DNA of 64,000 bases from Ixodes scapularis (GCF_016920785.2 NW_024609835.1:82556243-82620242), one strand, 5' to 3'. Numbered from the stretch's first letter, positions 11,211-63,663 are shown. Program-made: numbers and translations. Notes: generated from the sequence alone by a model not told the origin.

Positions 11211-11998
11211 ATTATAGAGCCCAAGTGCGTGCTGTTTGCTCAAGGACGCACCTCGGCTGCATGAATCACACTGTCAGCAGGAAAAACTGTCAAGGATAAG
11301 GCAGGATCGAGGATTCTCTTGTTTAAAAAAAATCACCATGAAACTACTATTACAGCGGAGTTGTTAAGGGCTAGTTTCCCCAGGATCGAGTCCGGTACCA
11401 AACAAATGTCGACACCCATGGCCGACACAACAATCTGTTTGCCGACGTCGCTCATAGATGGTCGTAGGTGTGCGGAGTGTTGTGTTTGCCGGTTGTCTGC
11501 TTGCCGCCGTCGCTCATGGATCCCTGCAACACTTCTTCGGAACGAGAGGCGATGTGCGCAGCAGCGCGAATAATTTCTCAACTGCCGCGAGTCCGCTACG
11601 CCTAAAGTTACACTGCGTCAAGCACTTCAGATTCAATTGCGAAAGAAGAGCAGATCGCTCGCCTGTAAAGCCACCGCCGGGAGCAGAAGCTACAGCTCCG
11701 CTGCTCCTCCTTCTTCACCAGATTAAAAAAGGCTGAAAGTTTTTTTTTTTTTTTATCTTCTTTTATTTTCTTTGACTACGGCTGCAAACATCCCCAGGAA
11801 AGCAAGCACTGTCATTTTTTTTTTCGCGACATGTTCAGTTTGATTAATTACCGTGTGAATTCAGCAACGGGAACGGCAGCTTGCTTCCTCTCTTGTCCTG
11901 CTAAAAATTCCAAAACGATGGTGGGGCGGTGCCAGTTTAATTCATGTTGTCACATCATGTGAGCGCCCAATGTGATCCCATAAACAAATTGACCACTG
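11211..11998. other. No recognised gene
   Basis: Unique-looking sequence upstream of the phospholipase gene. Short ORFs overlap on both strands. T runs occur at 11741 and 11816. A distant promoter or 5' exon of the gene starting at 12546 could lie here, but nothing in the sequence shows one. Confidence 0.4.
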
Positions 11999-12134
11999 GG
12001 TTAAGAGCTCAGGAAAAACTTCTCCCGCTCCTTTCCACTTCAGCAGAGCGAATGACGTAGGGGAGGTTACCTCTTTACCAGCGTTCGCTCTGCTGAAATG
12101 GAAAGGCGTGAGGGGAGTTTCGAACTCTTAACCT
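11999..12134. repeat. Palindromic non-autonomous element, ~135 bp
   Basis: Left arm GGTTAAGAGCTCAGG...CACTTCAGCAGAGCGAA pairs with right arm TTCGCTCTGCTGAAATGGAA...CGAACTCTTAACC, so the whole segment can fold into one hairpin of about 50 bp. The same arms occur at 24726-24840, which identifies a mobile family rather than a local hairpin. Confidence 0.8.
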
Positions 12135-12545
12135 CTTAACGACTAATAGAGGTTGAGACATATCCCAGCATAAGGAAGTATATAAGCCTACCACTTATGG
12201 CATAAGAGCTTGTTAATGCATTCACGTTTAAAATTTTTCTGAATATCCATGCTCTGTCATAAAGGACAAACTACGGGAGAAGCTCTTGCACAAGTGCGTT
12301 CCAATTTAGTGATGCAATGTTTCCTTCTAAAATTCGTGCTGGGTCCTCTGACGTAGTTTTTAAGTGTTAACAGACTACTCTCAACTGAAACGGCATTCAT
12401 TGGATCTCCCATTCTCCGTTTCACAATTTGGCCAACAGGCCGCGCCAATTTTAGTTGCACAATTAGATAGGAGGTAACTCACCGCTTCCCTCCACATCTT
12501 TCCCACTGGGGGGCTTCGCCTCCTCTGAAGTGGCGAGGAGAGATC

Positions 12546-53528
<40,983 letters not shown>

Positions 53529-53538
53529 GCCAGGTCAC

Positions 53539-53544
53539 AATAAA
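53539..53544 (+). promoter_or_regulatory. Polyadenylation signal AATAAA
   Basis: An AATAAA lies 11 bases after the stop codon of exon 5, followed by TG-rich sequence. It would give a very short 3' UTR. It supports exon 5 as terminal. Confidence 0.7.
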
Positions 53545-55085
53545 GTGTCTGCCGAACATATGTACCCCGAAGTAAAGATTATTCAAACTTCGAAAATTTT
53601 GTCGTGTGCCGTGCGGTGTGCGCTTGCCCCCTCAGTCACGTTTTATTTTCTTGCTTAAGTATATAGCCAGACGAGCAAACACCAAGCATTTATTCTTAAA
53701 GATGGTAAATATCGCTTCGTAAGGTTTGACAATGAGACACGTATTGCTAGGTGCTATTCATAAATATCACCTTTTGTAAAAAGCGCTACCTGTATAATAG
53801 TTATCTGTGCCCGCAACTTCAAAATGAAAATAAATAAATTCGGTTTTAAGTTTCACTTAAAACGACGGAATAAAAGTACTTATTGACCGACATGGGATAC
53901 CGCGCGGTCTTATAATGGTTTTTACGACAGGAATTGGAAATTATTATATGCCCTTCCTTCTCCGTATCCCCAGTCTCGGGTTTACAATGATGCTATGCTG
54001 GTTCATTATATGTTGCCCTGTTGACTTTCTTTTTTAAACCACAGTTTTTTTAACCGTTATTGCTTCAAATTAGCCCCCAAAAACGGCTACTCTGATTTCC
54101 GCGCTTCGTCTTGGTTTTTTTTGGGAGGGTGTATAAGCGAGGCGCTGGTAGAGCCATGCCCCCACATATCAACAAATAACTTGAAACTTGCGACTGAACG
54201 TAGCTGGAAAACCGCAAGCTCAAGAGCTGATGTCCGACAGCGCTTACCTTGAATATGCAAGAAGCGGTTTCTACTTTTTGTTTAGCGTAATAGGTACAGA
54301 AGACATAAAATAAGGTATACATTGTCACGCACGCCACATGACAAGGGAGATGTGAAATAAACAAACGAAAGGTTTAATGTGGCTGAACTTGTGCTAAACA
54401 AAATAAAGATCGATCGTCGAGACAACAGGAAGAGCGGGCGGCGGGTTGGCGGTGTAACAGCAAATGAGAGCGAGAGTCACTCGGCAAGGTCAGGGGCAGC
54501 TCCTTAGCTGGTGTGCGTCGGCATCGCGAAAATTCGGCCCGGAAGGTTCGAGCATTGAGCTTTCGGGGTTGAGAATGAACAGGCGCTTTTGAGAACAAGA
54601 AACTGGGATGAAATGATAAATGTTACGCCCCGAGTACGAAAAAACGCGAATCTTCTAGAATTCCGTGACCGAGTGTTTCGTGCTCGGCCCTGCCCGCGGC
54701 AATATGGTAATATTGGACTATATTATAAGTGTACCTTAGCACAAGGAGGTACCACGACCTTGAGGAGATTACTAAAGCAAATACAACAATATCTTAGAAG
54801 TAAAAATGATTCCAGGTTTTTTCGTTTTGTTTTCTTATAGTATAATGATTTCTTAATAACGACCTCTACAGTGAATTCACGGGGTGGCAGAACACTTGAA
54901 ATGGCCGTTTTTATGGAGTTTTTATTCCGTAGTGAGGGGCTACTTTTCATAGAATTCGGGAAGAACTGAAAAGTGCACGGGCACCGTTTAGATCGGCACT
55001 CAAGGTGCGCGAGCGCGCGGGCGCTCACAGCTTTGGTTTTTGTTACCAAAGAAAGTTGTCTCCGTGCATGGAAAGTACCTAAAAA
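53545..55085. other. 3' flank of the phospholipase gene, no gene recognised
   Basis: AT-rich to 54330, then a segment (54330-54600) beginning TGTCACGCACGCC that looks LTR-like but has no partner in the window. No convincing exon. Confidence 0.4.
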
Positions 55086-55099
55086 ATGAAAGCCGTTTA

Positions 55100-55535
55100 C
55101 AATTCCCTGTAACGCCGGTTAGAGCGCAGCTCTTGAGGAGGAAGATGGAAGCGTACTGAGGGATAGGTGACTCCTTGAGGTCACGTGACCTCAGGGGGGT
55201 CACGTGACTTCAGGGGTCACGTGACCTGGGGGTCACGTGACCTGAGGGGGTCACGTTACCTGAAGGGGTCACATGACCTCAAGGGGGTCACGTGACCTCG
55301 GGAGTCACGGGTCACGTGGCCTCGGGAGTCACGTGATCCGTGACACCCGAGGTCACGTGACCCCCTTAGGTCCCGTAACCTAAGGGGGTCACGTGACCTC
55401 GGTGGGTCACGTGACCTCGGTGGGTCACGTGGCCTCGGTGGGTCACGTGGCCTCGGGGGGGTCACGTGACCTCGCGGTTACGCCGTCGCCGACGCCGCTC
55501 AAGCCGGAAACGGGCCCCTAAGAGCTGCGCTCTAA
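55100..55535 (+). repeat. CACGTG-array repeat: 13 E-boxes in ~280 bp
   Basis: The ends are inverted (TTAGAGCGCAGCTCTTGAGG left, CCCCTAAGAGCTGCGCTCTA right), followed inside the right end by CGCCGACGCCGCTCAAGCCG. The middle (55189-55470) is an irregular tandem array of GGTCACGTGACCTCGG-like units. I count 13 CACGTG, nine of them in the full palindrome GTCACGTGAC, plus decayed versions (GTCACATGAC, GTCACGTTAC). It belongs to the family found at 25.9, 39.8, 51.0 and 61.4 kb. Confidence 0.85.
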
Positions 55536-55739
55536 AAAGCAAAGTCCGTTGTGGGGAACGAATAGATCAATCTCACCATCCAGTTTGACTACGCCACCGC
55601 TGCCGCAAGGCATCGAAAGAACTTTAGTACAGTGTAACTTTAGTCTTTCTGCACGTGCGACAACCCCGCTGGAGCTCTGTGCGACTGGAGCACGAGACCG
55701 CACGTGCCGTCTCGTGCACGGCCGTTAGTTTCTTGTGAA

Positions 55740-55985
55740 CCAAAGTTAGGGCGGCGTCACGCATGCGCCGAACGCTTGGTGAGGTCGGTCTATGGGGAGT
55801 ATCCACTGGCGGCCATACCCTATTGAAAATAATTCTAAAGGGCCCATCAGCTTTGAAGGATTATGGGACCTCCAGAGGCCTTCAAAACCCTTCAAAAATG
55901 CCCTTCAGGTATACCCCTCAGAAAAAACCCTCCAGCCCCACAGCACTTCAACCCAAACCCCTTAGGCCATCAACCCTTTAGACGC
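55740..55985. repeat. Repeat fragment related in inverse to 58440-58890
   Basis: GGGGAGTATCCACTGGCGGCC and TACCCTATTGAAAATA here correspond to complements at 58850-58885 and 58690-58702. The two pieces are adjacent here but 150 bp apart there. They are two inverted copies of one unidentified element. Confidence 0.6.
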
Positions 55986-56332
55986 CCAAATGACTGTGAA
56001 CCATAGACAAAAATTCAGTTCAAAACGTTATTGAAAATTTATTGCGGACATTGAGTTTTACTTGCGTATTAAAACTCAAAAAGACGATAAAAACCAACGC
56101 TTGTTCAAACCCGGGCGCAAGTAGCTGTCGACGAAAGAGATCATATCAAATAGGAACAACTAACTTCTTTATCACGACGAAAAATATCTTTCAAAGTACT
56201 CACAATGCCGTTGGGGAAATTCCTGATCTACGGTGGTTCAGCTAATAAAACGGAGCAGGTGCAGCTCACGTACACATACACAGTCTCAGTAAGCACGTTT
56301 AGCGAAAACGACGAACTCGCAAGCAGATCCCG

Positions 56333-56765
56333 TCACCGTTGAAAAATTCCGAGCACAGTCACGGTTTCTTGCACGATGTCGTCGGGGCGGCGTCTTCGGC
56401 GTATTTTTCGCTCTCTGGATGCTTCTGAGGCCGGTCGGAAGAAGAGCCGCAAGGAACAAGGCGGGACAGCGGCCGTCATCCACCGTCCCAGGACCCACAG
56501 TGTTATGTGCGAAGGCACTACATGCGGTGGGACGCTAATCCCGACTGTCAGGCTTGCTGCGAGTAGGCCGACACCGGCCACCATCTCCTTGAATGCGCTG
56601 AACACGATGGCGCTCGAGTGGTGCTGAAGGCGGCCAATGCCGAACTGGGGTTCACCTGCGGAACCAAGGAAGAAGCGGCACGGGTTAAAACAGACCAAGG
56701 GGCGAGCCCTCAAAGCAGTGCTTACCTTTCTGGATGTAGGAAACCGGTCCGTTCCAGATCTCCAT
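56333..56765 (-). CDS. Possible two-exon gene encoding a small membrane protein (120 aa)
   Basis: Exon 1 is 56765-56726 (ATG in a strong context, ACCGCCATGG) and the donor reads AAAG|GTAAGC. A 70-base intron ends TTCCGCAG. Exon 2 is 56655-56333. The phases agree and the joined length is 120 codons. Residues MEIWNGPVSYIQK lead into GRLQHHSSAIVFSAFKEMVA and GVGLLAASLTVGISV, a likely transmembrane segment, then a basic tail. The frame is also open and hydrophobic upstream of the ATG (IFFPLVGGLFLTA), so the real gene may have started further upstream, where a hAT element now interrupts it at 56805. I recognise no family. Confidence 0.35.
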
Positions 56766-56804
56766 GGCGGTGAGAAACAAACCGCCCACGAGCGGAAAGA
56801 AAAT

Positions 56805-57748
56805 CAGGGTTGCCAGGTGCTTGTACTCTGACCCGCCAAATTTCTACGAGATATAGCCCAAAATTAGCCAAATGTCGATCCAATAAATAGCCCAAAAATA
56901 GCCAAAAAAAAAAACAGGCAATTTTATACGTTTGTTTTAAACACAAAAGACGACATAATACATTTTTATACATCAAATAGAAATATTCACACAACTAGCA
57001 TCACTAGTTCGTAGAACCAACGGCTAGAACACGGGTGCATCACTACTGACAAAACGGGACCCGTATCGTTCCATTTTTTTTGCCCTTAGTCTTTAGAATT
57101 TTAGAACATAAGTAACGAATACTGTGTTGTGTGCTCTGCAATGGCGCCGAAACGCCCCAGAAATGGCGTCCCTTGCACGTTCGGCGAACTTCCTGAAACG
57201 CTCGTACGAGCGCATGTCAACATATTTTCCACTGTATTAATGGGACGCTTCGGGCGTATCGGGGTATGGTGACCAGAATGACGTCACGGGAAAACTATGC
57301 AGAGTTAAACAAGAAGTATAGGTGCATGACAATCAACAGGCAACCTGAGGAATGCGAAGAAGAGATGATGTTGGGGCCGCAAGGAATTGCGCCGTCACTG
57401 GTTGAGATGTAGGAAAAACAGCACACGCTGGCATTCCGACAAAATTCGAGGGTAAACAATTGCACAAGGTGCGCAAAGAGCAGACGAATTTGCTTGCTGT
57501 CGCATACTTATCAGGGTTAACAGACTGCAGTGCCAAATGTTTACGTAACTTACTCTAAAAATGCCATATTTGAGCCTATAAACCACTGATTTCTGCTATA
57601 AATTCAAGTGCTTTGAGGCATTTTGGTGTGCTCGGCACGGGTCAGAAATAGCCCAATACTAGCCAAATAGCCAACTGCCATTTTTTCCCGCCAACTGCAA
57701 ATAAAACTAGCCCAATTTGGCTATTTATAACCCAACCTGGCAACCCTG
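56805..57748. mobile_element. hAT-type non-autonomous element, 944 bp, 8-bp target duplication
   Basis: Terminal inverted repeats CAGGGTTGCCAGGT and ACCTGGCAACCCTG are flanked by the direct duplication AAGAAAAT (56797-56804 and 57749-57756). Eight bases and a CAGGG terminus are hAT hallmarks. Subterminal regions are rich in TAGCCCAA and TAGCCAAA words at both ends. There is no transposase. Confidence 0.92.
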
Positions 57749-57756
57749 AAGAAAAT

Positions 57757-58440
57757 GGCTATAGCGGCCTCCTGACTTCTTCGGCTTCCTCACACCACTC
57801 TCTCCCGCCGACCATTGGAGAAGCGTGCTGTCCGGAACTGGCGGTATTGCACCCTCTCCCCATTGCCGGGCGGAGAGAAGTGCAGTGTGTGTGTGTAGGC
57901 ATTGTAAAAGGGGGGGGGGGGGGAGGATTTGAGTTGCCTCTTCGTGTTTTTGGCAACGACGAAAAAGAGAGGACTTCCGACTCTGGTGAAAAGCAAAATG
58001 GTTTTGTTTATATATTTTTTTTTCCTTTTTTGGGGACCGTCCCCCGTAGGGAAACCGGTTCCCGGCACGAGTCGCTGCCGCTTCGCCCTCGGAGCCTCCC
58101 CAGCGTCCCTGAATTTGGGCAACGCGCTGCTCTCGGCTTGCAATTTTTTATTATTATTAGTGCAACAAGTAAAGCTTGTTCGCCTCAAAACGCCGCTCGG
58201 CCAAAAACACTCGGCCCGCGCCTTGTCAATTCTCCACATGGGGCGATCGAACCCGTAGCCCCCTTGGCGACCGAACACCCGGCCAGTGACAGACGGGTCG
58301 TGGAGCCCAGTTGTGTTTGATAGAAGAGCAGTAATAAAAAACTGTCCGTACACACATGCAATCGACATTCTCCAAATAATTATTTATTTTCCCTTTGTGA
58401 ACAATACGTAGCTATGTTCTAATTTTGCGACATGTATTTT
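57757..58440. other. No confident gene
   Basis: Contains a G run (57911-57923) and, on the minus strand near 58240-58255, GGGTTCGATCGCCCC, which resembles a tRNA-type B box without a clear A box. Short ORFs overlap in several frames. Confidence 0.4.
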
Positions 58441-58890
58441 CTCCAGCTAGGCCGTGTCCCCACAGACATCTCAAGAAGCCTGAAGGTTTTCCCGACCCCA
58501 TTAGAAAAGTTCTTGACAGGCTTTCAGACATTTCAAGGCATTGTAAAGGGGACTTCAGACATTTTAGGAGAGCCTCTGACGGGGCCAACGAACCCACCAG
58601 GAAATATCGGTGCACCTTTCAAACATCACAAGAATTTCTAAAGTCCCTTCACACCCTTTAAAGAATTCTTGAAGTCCCCTCAGAGCGATTTTTAATAGGG
58701 TAGCTGTGTGCGCGAATGCTGAGCGCGTGCTGACGGCGAGCTTCCACAGTTCTTTTGCAACGTGCATTCCGCACCATCAAGAGTGCCGGTCTTAGCAGCC
58801 TATTGGTGTGAGCTCGTTCTGATCATGCGCTCTAAACAGCACCCTCAAATATGGCGTCCAGTGAATACTCCCTATTGCTTCATCTTCGTT
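58440..58890. repeat. Repeat fragment with internal short-period structure
   Basis: GGCATTGTAAAGGGGACTTC, GACATTTTAG and TCTAAAGTCCCTTCACACCC words recur in loose tandem (58540-58680). It ends in AATAGGGTAGC and CACTGGACGCC (minus strand), which match 55740-55850 in inverse. Confidence 0.6.
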
Positions 58891-59094
58891 TACAAAACTA
58901 ACTTGAAGTAAAATTAAACAGCTTCTACTTGTCACTGTGACACTTCAAATAAAATCGCAGCAATCCGAAGCATGCGGCCGGTGTTTTTGGTGAGCTGTAC
59001 CGAGTATTTCTCCGAAACTTTCATTAATTCCTGCCAATAGGGTGGTTGAGAAAAACAACTTCATTCGGGGACCAAACTGCAAACCACAGCCGAC

Positions 59095-59330
59095 GTCGGG
59101 GATGTTGAAATCATACTAATTATCTAGCTAATTACCTCAAATTTACTCATTAAGTTTTAATTAGTGAAAATAAACATACGGTTCCGATTAGTAACTGCTG
59201 GGCGTCAACGAAAACTCCTAAATTAGTCAATTTTAGAGCGACTTCAAGTACGTGGGAAGTTCGAGGCTGCACTAGAGGTGCAGCCTCTAGTGCAGCTTGC
59301 AGTATACGTAGGTGCCAACCGGAGACGCAA
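59095..59330. repeat. Half copy of the palindromic element at 19841-20504
   Basis: TAATTAGTGAAAATAAACAT, GGCGTCAACGAAAACTCCTA and AATTTTAGAGCGACTTCAAG follow the order of the left arm at 19990-20090. At its inner end is the 29-bp perfect palindrome built from CTGCACTAGAGG, TGCAG and CCTCTAGTGCAG (59266-59294). Confidence 0.7.
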
Positions 59331-60370
59331 AGACGCGGACGATATTGTAACGACGAAAGTAAGTTCTCTGTTATCCGTTGATGAACGATACAGATATTTA
59401 CAAACACAACTGTTTATTAGGGGAATGGGAGGTAAAACCTTTTACAACAGATATGCCAATTTGTCAATATTGGGAAACAAAATACTTAGACATACTCCTA
59501 ACAACTGACGACTTTCCCTGCTGTCTTCCTCGACCACACACACCCTCATTGGGGACCCCGACTGAAGCCAAACTCGACAAACAAAGATCCACACAAAGGT
59601 GGGCGAGCCGAACTCCTTCACAGCCGTAAGGGTTCCCAAGTCTGCATGTCAGCGGGCGGAAGACTCCACAACCGAAGGGGGGCTGGACGTGCAGGTTGGA
59701 CTCCAGAGGTAGGGTGATGTTCAGGGAATGGTATCCGGGAGCCAAGTCCTCTGCGGGCCCTTGGCAGCTGCTTCTATTGCGTTCAGCAGCATTCTGGAGT
59801 CACCCCGTCCACCAATCAGAAAGTGTTGGAATGACCAATCAACAGGGGTTACTTCAAGACCAGTCAAAAGGTTCAGAGCCCAAAGCAGACATCAGCATGA
59901 CAAAACCAAGCGCATATTCAAGACAAAACACATTTCGGACGAAGTTCAAAAGATCAGTTAAAACAAGACAAAGCACGAAAGACGGCAGAGACGTTATACC
60001 TTTGTCAGATGGGGTGGTTTAGCGCACACCAAGCGAGTGCACTTCAACCCGTCGAAACACATTTCGAAGTGTGTCGGTGCTACACGGGAAAACTTCGTGT
60101 CACTCCAAAATTACGGTAATGACGATGGCTAAAGTAATTGTAACTCAAGATATTAAAGTGCATACGCATATTTTCATAAATAACTTCGTCGTTTTATTAT
60201 AAACACGTTACCACACATTGTTGCACTAAGTCACGAGCTTTAATCCGGAATTAATTCAAATTTGATGGCTATGATCAGCCATTACAAGCCAGGAAAGTTC
60301 AAAATCTAGACATCACTTTCATTCGCCATAACAAAAAAAAAAAATACTGGGGTGTGTGCATGTGTATGAG
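59331..60370. other. No recognised gene
   Basis: Several overlapping ORFs without motifs. 59540-60000 has the even composition of a retroelement LTR or UTR, but no partner is in view. Confidence 0.35.
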
Positions 60371-60374
60371 CGAC

Positions 60375-60600
60375 TTGTCTCCCTGCTGTAAATGAGCAAT
60401 TTAGCCAGTGCAATACAACCGCGAGCCTGGGGTCTTTAACGTGCACCACACATTAGTGATACACGACCGCACGTTGGTACGATGCTCATCCAGATCGATA
60501 CGGGCAGGGGTGGGGATTGAACTCAGGATTCTGGGTTCTGCAGCACGAGCTTTCGCTCCGGGTGCTCCGAGCTGGTGCGCACGAGGCGCCGCGAGCCAAC
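60375..60600. repeat. Interspersed repeat shared with 11062-11210 and, in part, 61265-61350
   Basis: The first part (AATGAGCAATTTAGC through GATGCTCATCCAGATC) repeats 11095-11190. The second part (GGATTCTGGGTTCTGCAGCA, CGAGCTTTC, GAGCTGGTGCGCAC) recurs at 61285-61345. GGGGATTGAACTC resembles an inverted tRNA B box, so a SINE is possible. Confidence 0.7.
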
Positions 60601-60838
60601 TTGGCCACTCGCCACTCGCCACAACAAAACATCATGCAGTGTGTGGAGGACGAGCTGGACAGCGATATCTGCGATCTTGGACAGTGGAAGCGCGTGGCGG
60701 GGGCACCTTTCTTCGTGAGAACCCAACGGCTTTCAGAAGAGAGGCAGCTGGCTGGAGCTGGATGCCGACGCAAAGGCAAGAAGTTCGAGTGACATCGACC
60801 AACAGCTGCAGGTCAATGCCTTCACCATAGCCGCTCTC

Positions 60839-61040
60839 ATGACCAACAGCCTACCCGTGACCAGTCGAGAACGGTGGAGTTTCCAGAGGAACAAACTGTG
60901 GCTCGAAGACACCTTACCCTGTTTGGGCTTGTTCCATTTCAAGCAAGCATTTCGCGTCTCTCCTGCCACCTTCAGATCCCGGGTGGAGTCTTGCAGGTGG
61001 CTCCTGGCTGTCACTGGCCGTCGCGAAGGGGCCAAGGCTG
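60839..61040 (+). pseudogene. Possible PIF/Harbinger-type transposase fragment
   Basis: RWSFQRNKLWLEDTLPCLGL, FHFKQAFRVSPATFR and VESCRWLL follow the pattern that precedes the DDE domain in Harbinger-type transposases (a W..xLP..FkxxFRvSxxTF block). The reading degrades after 61030 and the catalytic domain is absent. The preceding stretch (60640-60790, CVEDELDSDICDLGQWKR) may be its N-terminus in another frame. Confidence 0.5.
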
Positions 61041-61389
61041 GAAACTATAGACTAGCCGCTTGTTTTCTACAATGCACTACTTTCTTGCCAACAGAAAAGA
61101 AGTACGCGTGTAATATGACTCCTATCAAAATAATACTAATTTTCCGCAACGTTACTTTCTTCTATTATTTTTACTCCTTTAGCACTGCTATCGAGATTAC
61201 ACACTCGGTCTACTGGAGCGGGCGTAGTGTGGTCCCCGACCTCACTTTATCAAAAGTGTGTTCTTCGGGCAGGGCTGAGCTAAGGATCACTGGGTTCTGC
61301 AGCGCGAGCTTTCTCTCCACGCATTCCGATCTGGTGTGCGCTAGCCCACTCGACCCCCGATACCCCTTAATAAAGGCACGTTAAAAAAT

Positions 61390-61735
61390 TTATACGTTTA
61401 CGATTCTCTGTAATGCCGAATTGGAGCGCATCTCTTGAGGGGGAGGAGGAAAGGGTACGAAGGGGAGGGTATGCCCCTCCTTTTCTTCCGTACCCCCCCC
61501 CCCTCCCCCCAGTTAGGGGAAAATTTTCCTTAAATTTCCCGCTAAATATTTAGCGGAAAACTTTTCCGCTTAACTTAGCAAAATTTTTACCGCCAAATTT
61601 AGCGGGAAGATTTTAACCTCGTGACGTTACGTGTGACGTTATTTTGGGAAACATCCCATTATACAACGCGCGGTTACGCCGACGCCGCTCAACCCGAAAG
61701 CGGATGCTTAGAAGCTGTACTTAAAGCCACGTTAC
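61390..61735 (+). repeat. Palindromic-site repeat family, fifth copy
   Basis: The left end CTGTAATGCCGAATTGGAGCG, a pyrimidine/C-rich tract (61480-61510), then GTGACGTTACGTGTGACGTT, TTGGGAAACATCCC and the right end ACGCCGACGCCGCTCAACCC follow the 51-kb member. In the middle is a cluster of AAATTTAGCGG/CCGCTAAAT words (61520-61610) that can pair with each other. Confidence 0.72.
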
Positions 61736-62105
61736 ATTATTGAACGATTTGTACGCCAATTAAATGATTCTGATCGATCATCGCAAGCCAAGATAAAGAG
61801 AAGCGCATGTCCAACTTTGGCGTTCCGCTTCGTTTCACGGAAATCTACAAGGAGGCCCTGAAACTGCCTAATTATATCATAATTATCGTGTTGTCTCGAA
61901 TAGTTACATGGTGAAACAAAAGTAAGCTCTATCCTTCTCTGCTAACCAAGATAGCCTTGAAATTACTGACTTTTGTCGTCGTCTTCTATGAATTCACCGA
62001 GGCGCTAATCTTGCTTCAGATCCCCCCCCCCCAGCCTAAACTCCAAGTCTACTCCACTATTTTTTCGCAATGCCACTCTTCTTCATGTCTTCTATTTCAC
62101 GAATT
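61736..62105. other. No recognised gene
   Basis: Spacer with a C run near 62022. No ORF of note. Confidence 0.4.
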
Positions 62106-62197
62106 TCTTATTCTTTATAAGGAGGAGGAGGAATAAACTTTCAATAAATAGAGCTTCAGATGCCGATGGTTGGGCGCCCGCCGATGGGGGGCCTCCT

Positions 62198-62773
62198 CTA
62201 GTCCGGGAAGCCCTGGTCCGCGCTGGCTTTCCGGGCTCTCTCCACCAGGCTACGCTGGGCTGAGAGGTCGGAACCGGTCAGCTGGTCCACCCACTGCTCG
62301 TAGGTTGCGTGAGGGTTGGGGGCAAGGGATGGGGTTTGCAGACACTCCCAGACCATGTGGTACAGGGTGCCAGGCTGGAAGCAAAAGTTGCAGGCAGCAG
62401 GATATAGGGTGGGGTACATGGCGTGCAGTAGAGTGCCGTGGGAATACGAGTTAGTTTGTAGCCGACGAAAAGCGGTCGCTTCGGCTCTGGATAGGGGGGG
62501 GGGGGGGGTGCGGTGGCGGGAACTGTCGTCATTCGTGGCGGTAATGAGCGAGGATGTCCGCGTATTTCTGAAGAGGAGTGGGTTTGAAAGTGCATGAGGT
62601 TTGCGTGTCGTTGCCTTCTTGAGAAACGGCCCGGTGTATATGAGCGCGGGCAGCGGCGTGTGCCGCTTCCTTTCCCTCGAAGGACTCGTGTCCGGGGGTC
62701 CAGGCGATATGGAGTTCCGGGAGCTGACGTACGTTTTGTAGACCTTTGAGGGCCGCTGGTGATATGCGGCCAA
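62198..62773 (-). pseudogene. LINE C-terminal domain with Cys/His motif
   Basis: The later part reads SRAEATAFRRLQTNSYSHGT, CNFCFQPGTLYHMVWECLQT and a terminal ARKASADQGFPD before the TAG at 62198. C-x2-C-x7-H-x4-C is the zinc-binding motif at the end of I-type LINE ORF2. The first ~110 residues of the ORF are in a shadow frame of the RNase H part. Confidence 0.85.
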
Positions 62774-63212
62774 GTAGGAAGTTGCAGCAAGCGGCTTGAG
62801 AGTCGGTCAGTACAGTGATATACTCGTTGCCAGGGGTGGCCGTCAAAGCAATGGCGACCTCTTCTGCTGTCTCGATAGACGTAGTGAGGATTATAGCTGT
62901 CGTCAGTTCTTTGCAATGGGCGTCGGTGACGCTCACGGCGTGGGCTGCTTGTTTGGGGTACGGGGAAGCATCCGTGTAGCGAGTAAAAGAAGAATCCGAG
63001 GAGTGTTCGTATTGGGTTTTGAGGGCTCGTATCCGGGCTTCTCGGCGTGCCTTGTTGTAGATGGGATGCATGTTTCTTGGGATAGGTGCGACTTTGATGG
63101 AATGTCGGATGGCGAGAGGGATACGTTTCTTCTGCTCGCATTCTGCAGGAGGCGTGTAGCCGAGCCGGCTGAGCGTAGCTCTTCCTACCGATGTGAGCTT
63201 GAGTTGGGTCAA
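62529..63212 (-). pseudogene. LINE RNase H domain
   Basis: RYTDASPYPKQAAHAVSVTD, KELTTAIILTTSIETAEEVA, TVLTDSQAACCNF and ELHIAWTPGHE give the Asp, Glu, Asp and His of the RNase H active site in order. It would degrade the RNA strand during target-primed reverse transcription. The final stretch (HAAARAHIHRA) leads toward the C-terminal domain in another frame. Confidence 0.9.
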
Positions 63213-63600
63213 TTGTGAGACTTGATGGGCTTCTTGTATTTCCTCCCATGTATTATGGACGCCGAGCTGCAGGAGTTTTCGTGTGGCCGTCTTTGGGGGT
63301 AGTCCCAGGGTGGCCTTGTATAGGCTTGGCGAATGGCAACGTTGAGTTTCTCCTTCTCCGAGGATTTCAGGGCCAAGTACGGTGTCCCGTACGTGACTCG
63401 GCTGATGAGGATAGCTTGAATTATGCGTAGAGTGTCCGTTTCTTGTAGTCCAAAGTGGCGATGAGAGATTCTGCGGATGAGGTGCATGAGTTGAGTGAGT
63501 GTGCGCTGCAGGAAGAGGATGGTCTGGGCGCCTGAGCCATCTTTTGGTATATTGAGGCCCAAGATGCGAAGGTGTGGGACGTTGGGGACGGGTTGGTAGT
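63209..63600 (-). pseudogene. LINE RT thumb/connection segment
   Basis: LGLNIPKDGSGAQTILFLQR, HFGLQETDTLRIIQAILISR and VTYGTPYLALKSSEKEKLN are the segment between RT and RNase H in this LINE group. At about 63324 the frame is lost: the last 40 codons of the ORF are out of frame, and the true continuation (GLPPKTATRKLLQLG) is in another frame. Confidence 0.82.
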
Positions 63601-63663
63601 CAATGGTGAGCCCTGGACCTGGTATGGGGTCTTTGTTTTTCTTGTATGTTCTCTTGCACAGCG

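Noticed and set aside
54330..54600. LTR-like segment starting TGTCACGCACGCC
   Set aside because: No second LTR, target duplication or primer site within view.
58238..58330. tRNA gene on the minus strand
   Set aside because: A B-box-like GGGTTCGATCGCC exists, but no acceptor stem, A box or anticodon arm could be paired.
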